The notes under the pieces are model-generated. The model saw only the letters and a list, made by a program, of their open reading frames with translations. It had not been told where the DNA came from and did no database searches. Below, in pieces: positions 1 through 12,700 of a DNA stretch of 64,000 nucleotides. The stretch is from Margaritifera margaritifera (lineage: Eukaryota > Mollusca > Bivalvia > Unionida > Margaritiferidae). Location: assembly GCA_029931535.1 (NCBI GenBank), contig JAQPZY010001405.1, positions 496,001-560,000 on the forward strand, in the 5' to 3' direction. Each line of letters begins with the position of its first letter. Positions within the stretch are counted from its first letter, which is position 1. Both the position numbers and the translations under genes were made by a program.

Positions 1-252
1 TATCTGCACACTGTGCTTATATTACAATAACTGGACAAGTGATAGTAATTAATCCCACTTTGAATTAAAATAAGGGTCTCTGCACACTGTGCTTACCGGT
101 ATATCACAATAATTGGACAAGTGATAGTAATTAATCCCACTCTGAATTAAAATAAGGGTCTCTGCACACTGTGCTTATATTACAATAACTGGACAAGTGA
201 TAGTAATTAATCCCACTCTGAATAAAAATATCTGTCCCTGCACACTGTGCTT
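1..252. repeat. 76-bp tandem repeat, about 3.2 copies
   Basis: Units begin TCTGCACACTGTGCTTA at positions 3, 79, 161 and about 237. The second unit has a 6-base insertion (ACCGGT region), giving 82. Copies are nearly identical, so the array is young. It lies just downstream of exon 8 in the transcribed direction and may continue beyond the left edge. Confidence 0.9.
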
Positions 253-313
253 ATCTGACTTGCAACACTGGATCTTAACACTGATACTGCTGCCACTACA
301 GAAAAAGGGATAC

Positions 314-559
314 CAATGTCTCATCATTTGCTAATGGTGGTGAGACAAAAATCTGACTGTCCTCACCACCCCCATTATCTTCCTCTGTGGTATCACTCAT
401 GTCTGTTGGTGCCCCCTCATTGGTCCCAACTTGTGGTATGTCACCGGACTTTATCATCTCATAGTTCTTTTCCACCAGAACAGGGTCAAGGTCATCAGGA
501 TTGCTTTGGTTCTGGATGTCAGACAATGGGGCTACATCTGAGGAATCAGTGTTCATATC
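314..559 (-). CDS. GRAMD1: GRAMD1 exon 8: acidic linker before the ASTER domain
   Basis: An exon of 82 codons with acceptor TTTAATCCCTCAG, phase 0. It begins DMNTDSSDVAPLSDIQNQS and runs through EGAPTDMSDTTEEDNGGGED to SPPLANDETL. The PTDMSDTTEE segment parallels PTELSDSSDTHDEGE in vertebrate GRAMD1B, which lies shortly before the ASTER domain. The 3' end is less certain: the best donor is TTG|GTATCC at 313, a weak site, and the frame stays open to a TAG at 296. The following exons are outside the window. Confidence 0.82.
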
Positions 560-3500
560 CTGAGGGATTAAAAGATAGAACTAGAACTAAAATAAGAGTT
601 ATTGGGTTGCATCATCTTCTGATTCCAGTGGTAGGCTGAAAAAGGAAAAAGATTGTCTGTCATTAATCATGTGTCAGTTATTCATGAAGGGCACAGTCAG
701 GAGTTTCATAAATGTGAGAATGGTCCTTTAGAAGCTTGACAGTGGATAAAAAAGGAACAGTAATTCATATGCAGTACAAATATTTAACTACAGCTACTTC
801 CATGGAATGCAATGGAAAATATATACAGGGTTCTCAATAGGTTTCAAAGTTGATGAGTCATTTGATCCTTGACACCAAAATCTCAAGAGTCAAAATGAAA
901 ATCTCAAGAGTCAAAACTGAAATATCAAGAGTCACTTGTTTTTGAGTCAAGAGCTCGTAGCTGGGATTGTTCTTTATTCATGGAGCAAACTGATGCTAAT
1001 GATTTTTTTTACAACTTTAGGAGATTTAGTCTCCTTCTCCTCAGAATTTTGTTACTAACTTTCTGTTTCTTTGGAGTCTGAGGCTAGGATTGAGCATCAC
1101 TGGCAGGTCATTTATGAGACCGAGACAGAACAGAAAATATAATTATTTGAGCCATTGTGATTAATTAATACGAGCCAGTGTATGGCAATTCAATGAAATA
1201 GGAAAAGGTGTATATCTTTTAGTTCACTGCAAAAACATTTTTTATATAGAAAATCCACAAGCAGTTTTAGTTTCCTTCACAAGATCACTGACAGGTGACC
1301 ACTAATGTCATTAATTGTGATTATAAAGTTTCACACTTAACAGACTCTCAATAGTTTTCTGGTCCAAATTTCCCCTTGAATCAATTTGTTTTGCAAAGAA
1401 TGGAGAATGTCTTCTCTGTATCATTAGAATGTGGCAATGATAAAACAACCATGCTCAGCCTTCAGGAATGTTCAAACTGCAGTTTTTCTGTGGCTGGGTT
1501 TTTAAGGTTGCTGACTTCTGTCCAATACTCCTCCAATCTAAGTTCATCATGAAAAAACAAAAAAAACCAATCACATATGTGATGTGACCTATAATCTGCA
1601 ATTTTTTGCATTCACCTCCCATGGTGGACTTGCTTTTTTCATACTAGCCACAGGAGGGAATATAATGAAACTTCCTACATTCTTTTGAGAGTGTTAAATG
1701 CTCTACACTGTCCAACTCAAAAAGACACAGCATTTGATTCAAACTATAAAACATTACCTAAATTAACATTATACAAAAATACTGTTGCAGAATTAGACTA
1801 CCTTATATTTGGCACATATCTAATAAAGTTATGCATTTCAGGGTCAAAGGTAACTATCTTCTCTCCTTCAAAATTATGTATCTTGTATTTGTTAACCTTT
1901 TTCAACTGTATATTATTTCAAATCGAGTGTAGTTATCTTCCATTCTTCAAAATTAAACATCTTTATTTTTCAGATTTTTCATAGCTGCCTTGCACTACAA
2001 TGAAAACTGTTCAAACCAACCATCAAGGACTAGTGCTGGACAAGACCGATGGAATGTTTGCTACCCCAAATCCAAAAAAGGACAGGAGGCAGTTGTTAAG
2101 CCATGCAAGGAGGAGTCAACATATGGTTTGTTCATTTCATTGTATAGCACTGTAAAAATGACTAATTATTTTATACTATTAAACATCTCTGCATTTTTAA
2201 TTGGAATGTCTTAAATCTAATGTACTAGTTTCTGTTCCCCATGTATGTTTTTCTTAACTTAGAAACAAGAGAACCATGAATGGCACATTATATATGCCTA
2301 CACTGTGTTGAATAATCCTCTATGTTGACATTAGTAGGGCATGGTTGACTCTGGAGATAATTAACCAATGGGTCTCAATGACCTAGACCTTTGGTCGATG
2401 TATGCAGTCTTGAACTAAACTTCCTGTGCAGAACCCATTGTTTTCTTATTAGACTTACCATAATAATGACCTTTGAGTTTAAGACCACAGACTCAATAGG
2501 TTTCTTTATTAACCAATGTGCAAGACATCCACACAGTTTGGTGAAGGAACTTAATCTAGAACAAAAGTTATTCTGCAAAATCCATTTTTCTTCAAGTCAC
2601 AAACAACCCTGACCTTTGACCTTTTGACCATATATTACTATACCTCTTCTATACCATCAAGTGCTAGCCCTCCATTAACTTTGATAAAGGTTCATGGTTT
2701 CAAACAAGTTATTATGCAAAAACCATTTTTTTCATTCTGTCATAGTGACCATAATCTCTGACAATTTTACTGAAAAATCAACACTTCTTTCTTACTCAAT
2801 GTCTAAGTCATCCACAAACTTTATTTAAAGCACATGGATGAAAACCGAAATTTTGTGAAAAAACCATTTTTCCTTTTCTTTCAGTCACAGTGACCTTGAC
2901 CTTTGACCTTTTGGGCCCCAAATCAATCTGTTTTCTTCCTTATCCCAACTGCAAGCCATGAACAAAGTTTGGTTCAGGTCTGTGATGTAGAATTAATGTT
3001 ATTGTGCAGAAACCATTTTTATTTTTTCAGTCACATTGACCTTGACCTTTGACCCCCAAAATCTTGATGATATAAATATTTATTCCAAGTCAGATCAAAG
3101 TCGGATAAAAAGTATGGCTTCTAGAGTGGTAACAAGTTCAGCCAAACCTATGCAAGATCACCTCATTAATATGCTTGGATCTCACATATTATCGAATTAA
3201 TCCAAGATCCTAATTATATAAGCCCATATTCCAAGTTTGATCAAAATCAGGTAAGAAATGTCACTTCTAGAATGATAAGAAACTCAGCCTATATTTGATC
3301 TATGAAATTAAAACAAGAGAGAAAACAGAAATTAATTATGACTGAGTGTTTGACATACATGGGTGCCTACACATACTATATAATCTCTTGTGGCTTTGTG
3401 CACCTGAAATCAGCCAAACATACATGCCAATTTATAATTGTGGACCCAAAGCAAGTACTTTTGTGCACCAAAGTGAAAAGTTCAATTTTGTACGTTGCTT

Positions 3501-6500
3501 TGGCTTTGACAAATCTCTCCTGTTGTTACTATGACCTCTGACTTCCTCTCCCTGCCACTGACCACAATTTTCAACATTCCCTTCTGAATTTGCACCATGT
3601 TGACTGGACAGAATGTTAACATGGAAATGAGAGTTAAAGCCTCCTGCAGAAAGTTTGATTGGTTGACAACTGTGACACAAACTTTTACTCTTGGGATTTC
3701 CTGGCATCAACTGTCTTACTAGGTCCCATTCTGTAACTTGTGTACAAATGTTGATGATAGGTGGAATTTCTGATAACTTTTTCCTACCCAATGGACAAAG
3801 CTGTTCTGGACTTTGCCCTGGAATAAGTTATCTAAGAAAGTAGGTTATCTCATTTGTGGTCTGATGTCAATTTTACTGATTTGCAACCAATACACAATTC
3901 AACAGACTAACTCTCATATATCATCCCACAAAACACCACTTGTGTCAACTACTCCATTAATGGCATTTACATGTATATATTAAATCAAAGTGACACCAGT
4001 TCTGTGCATTATGACCTTTCATGCCATCAATATAAGACCTGTGCTTTTTAGAAAAGTAGGAGATATAAAAAGGTGGATTAGTTTGGCTTTATCATTTTTA
4101 TTTTCTGATTTGGAAGTTAACAACCTCTGAATGGGCACCTGCTTGGTCAGTTAGAATGGTGGCAATAAAATCTTTAACATTTCATTGAGGATACTAACAA
4201 TGTAGAGTTGCAATATACTTTAATTTCCCATATCTACTCAACATTGCTAATTGGCTGACACACCACTGTTCCACCCACCAAGGCAATTTCAACTCTAGTG
4301 GAAGAAACAATTATTTAACTTCTTGACTAACCCAACCCTTTCCCAGTCAATTTATTCCAACCAGGTGCAACCAGTGGACTATTTTTAGCCATGATGTAAG
4401 TGTCATGTGTAGACCTTGCTCTGCTTAGTTGTTTAAAAAATAAATATTGCTACCACTCTACCACATATTTATAAAATTCATTTAAAAACAGTGTCAAGTA
4501 AGATTTACTGCAAATATCAATAAACATAACAAACTGGAAGAGAGAGAGGAAAATTTTGATTTTTCAAGCATGTGTTTGCCACGAATGATGCCTTTTGGAC
4601 CACAAATTAATTTAATTTTATATTGAACATATACGAATCAATATATTTGAAGCTGCACATGTCACAGTGACAATGTTAATGACCAAAATAATTCACAAAA
4701 TTAATTTTAAAAACTTAAAAAACTTAAAATCAAAGACTTCACTGCAAAATAACATTTAAATATTTTTACATCAGTGCTCAAAGATTTTTTCTTCAGAAAC
4801 AGGTCCAGGGCAAGTTACAGTAAAAAAAATTCACTTGCCCTGACTGAAAATCCACTTACCCGACAGGGCCATATTTTTTTACTACTATTTTGACCTAATG
4901 TTGAAACTGCTACACTTCAAATTTGAAAAAATACATAAAAATGCTTTAAATTGGCTTATTTTCTTTGTGTATTTGCCTCTCAAAATACTTTACTTCAGAA
5001 AAAAATTGACACCTTGTCTACTAAAATTTAGATTTTTTAAAAATATCTGATTTCATTACAAACAATGTTTTCTTCTGGTCCTGATGTAAACCAGTACTCA
5101 GTAGTTTTATTTTCTGAACACTGCCAAAATCTCCACATGCTTCTCAATCAAAGTTGAAAACAGAAATGAAGTCAATCAGTAAAAATATTACCTTGAAGTT
5201 TTCTTATTACTCCATATCACAGTACTGTGGATGTGTCACAACTACAGAAAATACTCACACCGTATACCAATAGAACCAGTGGCTACCAACTTTTGAACTA
5301 AATGGATTAAAATAGAATATAGTTATATCAGTTACTTTAGGGTGCAGAGCTCTTAATGTAGAATGTGTTAAAGATACATGGTTTAAATGTAGCAGAGCTG
5401 AGCGAAGCGAGGCAAGTTCTGTTAGGGGAAAACAAAATTTAGAAGTTCTGCTGGGGGGGGAGGGGCCAGTAGCATGCTCCCCCAACATTTTTTGAAATTT
5501 AGACTTCAAATGCAGCAATCTGAGGCATTCTAGAGGTATTATTCATGGGTCTTTTCTACATGTTTTATCCAGAGAAACATTAAAAAATAAGCTGAAATAT
5601 TGTCAAAATTTTATTTAATAATTAAATAACATAAAATTCTCATCCTAGAAAAATCTAAATGCATGAGAAATACCACTAACTGCGTGAGAGCACGACACAT
5701 GGGCAAACTGCACGAGTCTCCCACTCAATGCACGACACTTGACTGGTCTGAGGGTGAAAAAAATTATACTGAAGGCTTTGATGATAGGTCACTTATCCCA
5801 TAGCTTAGCCTAACTGTCAAACAATCATATAGGTACTGCTCATTATTATTCATGCAGGACAAGTGAGTGTTAATTATATGAAACCAGTGAAATACTAAAA
5901 ACAGAAATAGTGCTGTTCTCCATTCATTGGTCACATACTCTGCTTTGTAGACAAAGGTTATTGCTTTCGATACAATTAAGCAGACGATCTTCATAAGGTG
6001 GAGGAATCTACAAATGGAGTCCCAGCAGGGGGGCTGAATACTAATAATTTACCAGTATCTTTCAAGAACTTCAAAATGAAAATGTCATATTTCTGGTGCA
6101 CTCAATGTTTCTTTTAGGCAAATTATAACACTTTTTTTACAAGCTCAATGGGCAACTCACTCAGAATATGGGAGGGGCGTGATATAGATTTAGATGGGCC
6201 CTGGGCATGAAGCTATCTGATTTTTTGAGCTCTGTATATTAAGGAGCTTGCAGTAAATCTTTATGCTTGTGTCTTCCTTCAATCATAACACCAAGAATGA
6301 CCTACATGTAGGTTGAAGTTGGTTGGATTTAATGGCACTTTTAACACATTACTGGCTATATCATGCCAAGAAAATGGGAGCAAAGTGCCTTCCCCAAAGA
6401 CACACTAAGGCAGCCAATCTAGGCTGGCCTGGAAGGGTATCGAACCCATGACCCTTGGTTTAAGTGTCCGATGATCTACCAACTGGGCTACTGCAGCTCC

Positions 6501-6742
6501 TGATCCAAACATAATCTATCATCTAGTTGAAGGTCAATCATTGTATCTTGTTTCAGAATCTGGCACAGTTTTCTTAGAGAAAAATCAGAGAAAAATCAAT
6601 AAAACCAAAGTAAATTTTACAAAAAATAAGAAAATCAGCAAAATTGATGTATCGGCTACAAATCTGCAAACTCAATGAAGAGTTCACAGTTTGTGGAAAA
6701 ATCTGCAGGTGTGGACATCCAGACATTTTGCGGTATCAAATT

Positions 6743-6793
<51 letters not shown>

Positions 6794-9700
6794 GGTCCTG
6801 GGTGGCCGAGTGGTCTAAGGCGCTTGCCTTTACAGATCACTCATACACTCATACACCTCTGTTCTTGTGAGTTTGAGTCTCAGCTTGACCAACTTGGGCA
6901 TTTGAGAAAGCTTGCCAGTAGCTTCCTGTGGGTCCGTGGTTATTTCCGGGTTCTTCCTCCACTAAATATACTGGCCGCCATGTAAAGTCTATCGTGTGCT
7001 GAAAAATGGTGTTAAACCCCACAAAAACAAACCAAACCTATATATATATATATATATATGCAAAATGACAAATTCTGTTTATGATATTGGATATTTCCAA
7101 GGTTTCCAAGGCAAGTCATTTATACTGTTTATAAGTAGTTCCAAGCACTTCTCTACATGTAAATCAAGTACTTGTTGACCCCCCCATTCTCTTCCCATCT
7201 CAATCGCTCGATATAAGAGGTGATGTAAATGTAGTGCTGAATGCAATTAGGAAAAAATTTTCAAACTAGATCTTATGTAATAGTAATAATAATGATATCA
7301 ACAGTAATATCAGTAAATAAAAATAAAGTTTACTTTACTTTTTTTAATTTATCTGAGGTTCGGAAATACAAGGTAGACTCATGCAACAGGCTGTTGATTT
7401 GCTATAATGCATATTTTAGAGAAGAGAGGATTATAAGTCCTAATTCTTCAGAAGCCACATCGGCTTAGTGGTTTAAGGCATAGTATTCATGACCAGAACG
7501 GCACAGGTTCCATTCCCACCATTCAATTAGCCAGTATCAGCTACTGTGATGTGTTCCTGGGCAAGGCACTTTAATTGCCTTGACACTATATAACCTTCAA
7601 AATGTCGCTGTGCTATAAAACAAAACAAAACAAAACAAAAACTTTAATTCTTTTATAAGGAAAACAATAATGATAACAAACCATAAGTCATGTAAAAAGG
7701 GGTTGTTTCATCAAAATTGCAACATTCGCCCCTTAAAAGAAAAAGCCATGTATAGTCAATCCTGTCAATATTGGCCACCCATGGAAAAAGGGCAAAACTG
7801 GCCTTTGTACACAGGTGACCTCTGTACACAGGTTCACCTTTCAAAATTGGTTTTTGAACCAATACCATCCATGGAATATCATTATTTTTATTATTATTAT
7901 TATTATTATTATCAAAATTGTTTAATGTGCAATATTCAACAAAATCTTAACAACACACGTACAAGTTCTCCTCTACCAAATTTATGTTCCACACAAGATT
8001 ACTGTATCCTGCTCACTTTAATCCATCCTATAAATTAAATCATCACTGACTTAAAATAATCACTGACCTTTGTTTTGTGTACCATGACAAAACACTAATT
8101 TCACTAATGATTGACAGCTCATATATGACTGTAAAACAGAGGACTGACTCTTTGGTCAGCCAACTTGTATACATTCAGCTTGGAAACAGCTGTTCACGCA
8201 TCACAAACAATATCTTAGCCAGTTGCTCAACTCATAGAGATCAAAAGGCAGTCAGCTATGTGAGAGGCCTGTGGTGAATAGGGAATCAAAAGAAGCCATA
8301 TATGGATATTCTTTGTAACCCATGAACTGAAACTTTGCTTGCCTTTACAGACAAGTTTAAAATACTGAATTATCCCAGACTCTAAAGAAAAGGGATGTAA
8401 CTCGTATCTCTTTTCAAAGATGAGCTTTTTTCATCAGAGATAGCTTTAATTCAGAGGTAAATAGATGAAGATATCGAACTATAACTGTCACACTGACACA
8501 AAAGGCAACTTTCATTCCTGTTGCAATAACACGGCTACTTTTCCCACCATCCTGCAAATGAACTGCTTCGACCCTATACCTTAATCATAAAATCTACCTC
8601 GCTTGGAGTTGTATTGACAATGTGACTGGAGTATGGTGAGTACAAGTGAGATAAAAAATGTTTGCATGATACGGATTCATGTAAATCTCCTTTATCTAAA
8701 CAACACCTTCCTCAAGAAGCCAAAGTTTAGTTTGCATAGACTTAGTGATCACTGTATATATGCTCCAGTAACCGCTTAGGGAAAACCACTGTTTGGTTAG
8801 GAAGCACCTGGTTGCTGACTGCAGAAAGCAGGTAACTATTAGGACATATAGGAAATTTGCCGGGGGGAAATTAGAATGGCCATTGGGACCAGGTGACCAC
8901 TATGTAAAGGTGATCATTTTAGGACAGGTTTGACTGTATTTACATTTTCTCAGTCCCAGTTCTTGAACCCAGGTATCGACCTAGTTACATGACATTTTGG
9001 TACATAAAGATAGGTAGGTATGAGATAATGTATTGTTATTCTAGATACTGTGAATTTGTATATTTTTGTGGATATAAAAATATTGTGAATTCGTATATTT
9101 TTGTAGAGATCAAAATATCATGAATTCCTATATTTATGTGGATGTCAAAATATTCTTGATTTTGTGAAAAATTACATTTACCAGTATCATTAATACTTAT
9201 ATTTTTGAACAATGGCATTTACCAGTATCATTAGTACTTAGATTTGTGAACAAAGGCTTTTACCAGTATCATTAGTACTTAGATTTGTGAATAAAGGCAT
9301 TTACTGGTATCATTAGTACTTAGATTTGTGAACAAAGGCATTAACCGGTATAATTAGTACTTAGATTTCTGAACAATGGCATTTACCAGTATCATTTGTA
9401 CTTAGATTTGTGAGCAATGGCATTTACCTGTATTATCAGTACTTGTATTTGTGAACAATGATATGTACCTGTATATACATGTACCGCTATCATCAATACT
9501 TACATTTGTGAAAAATGACATTTTTACCAATATCATCAGTACTTATATTTGTGAAAAATGACATTTACAGGGATCATTAGTACTTGTATTTGTGAAAAAT
9601 AACATTTTTACCGATATCATTAGTACTTATATTTGTGAAAAATGACATTTACCAGTATCACTAGTACTTATATTTGTTAAAAATTACATTTACATGTATT

Positions 9701-12700
9701 ATTAGTACTTGTATTTGTGAAAAATGACATTTTAATGTATCATTATTACTTGTATTTGTGAAAAATAACATTTACCGGCATTAGCAGTACTTAAATTTGT
9801 AGATTTGGAAAAGGGTCTTGCTCTTCCCACAGAAAGAAAAAAAACTTTCTTCATTGGGTCTTTAATCCCTGATGTAGCAACCATAAAATCCATGAAAATT
9901 GGTGCCCCATGTATAAAAGGGAATTTACAGTGTGATATAAATGTTGCAGGGATGTTTAAAGTTTCATGAATTGTGGAGGAGTATGGGGTATACTCAGTGA
10001 CACCAAACTATAAAAATGCTGTCAAGGACCAGTAAAAACTTTACTTAATGGGCAGATGAACTTTGTTGGGAAAAGTTTCATGAATGTGCGGTTAAGTTTT
10101 TGTCTGAATGCACATATAAATTATTATCATATCAATACACACTGCACTTTCTAAACAAGATTTACTGGTATTGACACATCTAAAAAAAAACCCAACTTAT
10201 TTAAGTCCCAAAAATGTGCATAGAATTAACAGTGAATGAAAGATTTTCTTTGAGCAAGTAAAGAGTTTCAATCTGTTACATGGTAAAATGTCCTATATAT
10301 GCTGTGAGCGGGAAAAAATAAACTGTCCTCTGTCCATGTTAGACAGGTGTCCTTATACAAAAGACAATCATAATGGGATTTCCTGTGGAGATTTATGAAT
10401 GTATTCCCTACGGACAGGTGTTATTACAAAGAACCTTGGTTAGGATTAACGGTTTGCTGATTATTCAAAACAAGAATTCCACAAAATCCTACATCTTGCC
10501 TGCTCTGCTGTGGCATAATCCAACTAGAAATCTGTCTATATCACACGGATGCTCCAGTCAATATGATAAAACTGAAGGGTAAAGTTCTAGGTCAAACCGG
10601 GACAATAACTTCCAAATCCTTACAATAAAGCCTCAAGCCAATTTATCTGGAGGAGGGGGCAGGGGAATCCATAATATCCTTGTAACTTCTGGTTCCATCA
10701 TGTTTTGTGGATGAAATCTTAAATGTATTTATGGCTCCCATCTGGAAATATTTTCGGTTTCAGGGGTAAAATAATTACAAAGGTATTGAACAATTAGTAA
10801 CAAAGTGCATATGCAGAATCAAAATGGTCATGGTATATTCAGGTAATACCAGTTTTGTTCCAATTTTTTACAGTGCCTCGTATATCGCAATATGCATTGT
10901 ATCGCCTAACTTTATGACACTCACCAACTTAGTCTATTTCATAAATCTATACAAAATACTGTAATGTTTTAAAACATGAGGCCAAAGTGGACCAAGACCA
11001 CTCATCTTACATCAACCTACAAGCAAAATGCAAGGGCAGTTGACCAAGAAATTTGGTTTAGTTATGCTGCTATTTTACTCTAAAAGGTTTTTCTATTTTT
11101 TGGTAATAGAAGCCATATTGGATGGCATATTGTCATCATTTGTGCAAACTTGAAAGGCTTTATGCCAGGATGCTTTCTGCACAATTTGGACAATATCTGT
11201 TGACTGGTTTTTGGAAAGAAGTCATACAATAGTTCTGAGAAAAAGTTGTTAAAACGTTTTTTTTTCTACTTTTAATAAATATGGCCATAATGAAATGTGG
11301 ATCAGCATCATTTGTGCAAACTTGATAAGCCTTTATGCCAGGATGCTTTCAAGCAAATTTGGTCCAATTATGTTGAGTAGTTTTGCGAAGATGTCACTAA
11401 TAGTTGTTTTTATTTTAAGTAGTGGCAGCCATTAAATTTGAAGGCAGATCAGCATTGTTCCCAAAACTTTGAATGTCCTTATGCCTGGATGTTTCTGTCA
11501 AATTTTGTCAAATTCTAGTGAGAAGTTTTTACACAAAAGTCATATAAAAGATTTTCTATTTTTAGTACGGGTGGCTTTTATTTTACAGCAGATCCAGTTG
11601 TAAAAATCAAAAAAGCCTTTATGTCAGGATGTTTCTTGTCATATTTGGTAAATTCTGTACAGTGGTTTGGACAAGAAAATGTTTCGAGATTTTTCTGTTT
11701 TTAGTAATACTGTTGTTGTTATATTCAATAACAGATCAGCATCATTTATATCAAAACTGAAAGGCCTTCATGCCAAGATGCTTTTTCCCATATTTGAACA
11801 AATTCTGTCTTACTCAAGTCATTTTAAAGGTTTTTCTTTTTGTTTGTAACAGCTGCCATTTTTTATGGCACAGCAGCATCATTTGTATAAAACTGAAAGG
11901 CCTTTATGCTAGGATGCTTTGTTAAATTTGGTTAAATTCTGTTAGCAGTTTTTGAGAAGTTGCTGCTTAGAGGATTTTCTATGTTCAGTAATTGTGGCCA
12001 TAGTTGATGACAGACTGGTATCATTTGTACAAATCTGAAAGGCCTTTATGTGAAGATGCTCTGACAAATTTGGTTAAATTCTGTTCAGCCATTTTTGAGA
12101 AGTCGTTTATCATTTTTTCTTTTTTCAGTAATGATGACCATACTGACCAGATCAGCATCATTTGTGTTTTGAAAGGCTTTTATGCATAGATGCTGTCAAA
12201 TCTGGTCAAATTATGTTCAGTGTTTTTGAGAAGGCATTTAAATTGGATATTTTTCTATCTGTAGTAATGGAGGCCATATTTGATGATGGATTGGCATCAT
12301 TTTGTAAAAACTTGAAAGGCTTTTAATCCAAGATGCTTTCTGTCAAGTTTGGTCAAATTCTGCACTGCAGTTTTGAGAATAAGTTATTTTAAGTTTTTTA
12401 AATATATGTTTAGTAACAGCAGCCATATTTGATGGTGGATTAGTATCATTTGAAAGGTCGCCAACAGAGTTCTCGAGGATGCCAAAATCGACGTAAAAGT
12501 ACATGTACTTTTCATTTTGGACACATACAAATTTCAAGAGCCAAGTTCTCTGTATGCAAGTATTTTTTTTGGTGGCGAAATTCTCATTTATTAGATTCGT
12601 TTAAAAAAAGCAAGTATCAATCATCAAGTGTGCAAGTTATCAAACAAACTTCAAGTGACTGTAATGTGATTAGATGAAGCCGCATAGGTAAGAACTTAGC

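Larger units (their letters stand above)
3060..9790 (+). repeat. Segmental duplication, copy 1 (longer copy)
   Basis: Matches 14400-18390 in the same orientation. Landmarks in both: GGCATCAACTGTCTTACTAG (about 3703 / 15236), a mixed tRNA-SINE (6313 / 16672), a second SINE (7451 / 17470) and a terminal GTATCATTAGTACTT array. Copy 1 has about 1.17 kb (4170-5340) and about 0.9 kb (7790-8680) absent from copy 2, and a SINE inside its TA microsatellite. In a 108-bp sample near 3710 about 5% of positions differ. Confidence 0.85.

Noticed and set aside
316..639. 107-residue plus-strand ORF
   Set aside because: Antisense of GRAMD1 exon 8, whose minus-strand reading has family similarity and splice sites.
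3432..3791. 119-residue minus-strand ORF and its copy at 15097-15324
   Set aside because: Both copies of the segmental duplication share part of the frame, but the reading is interrupted differently and shows no domain; probably an old repeat remnant.
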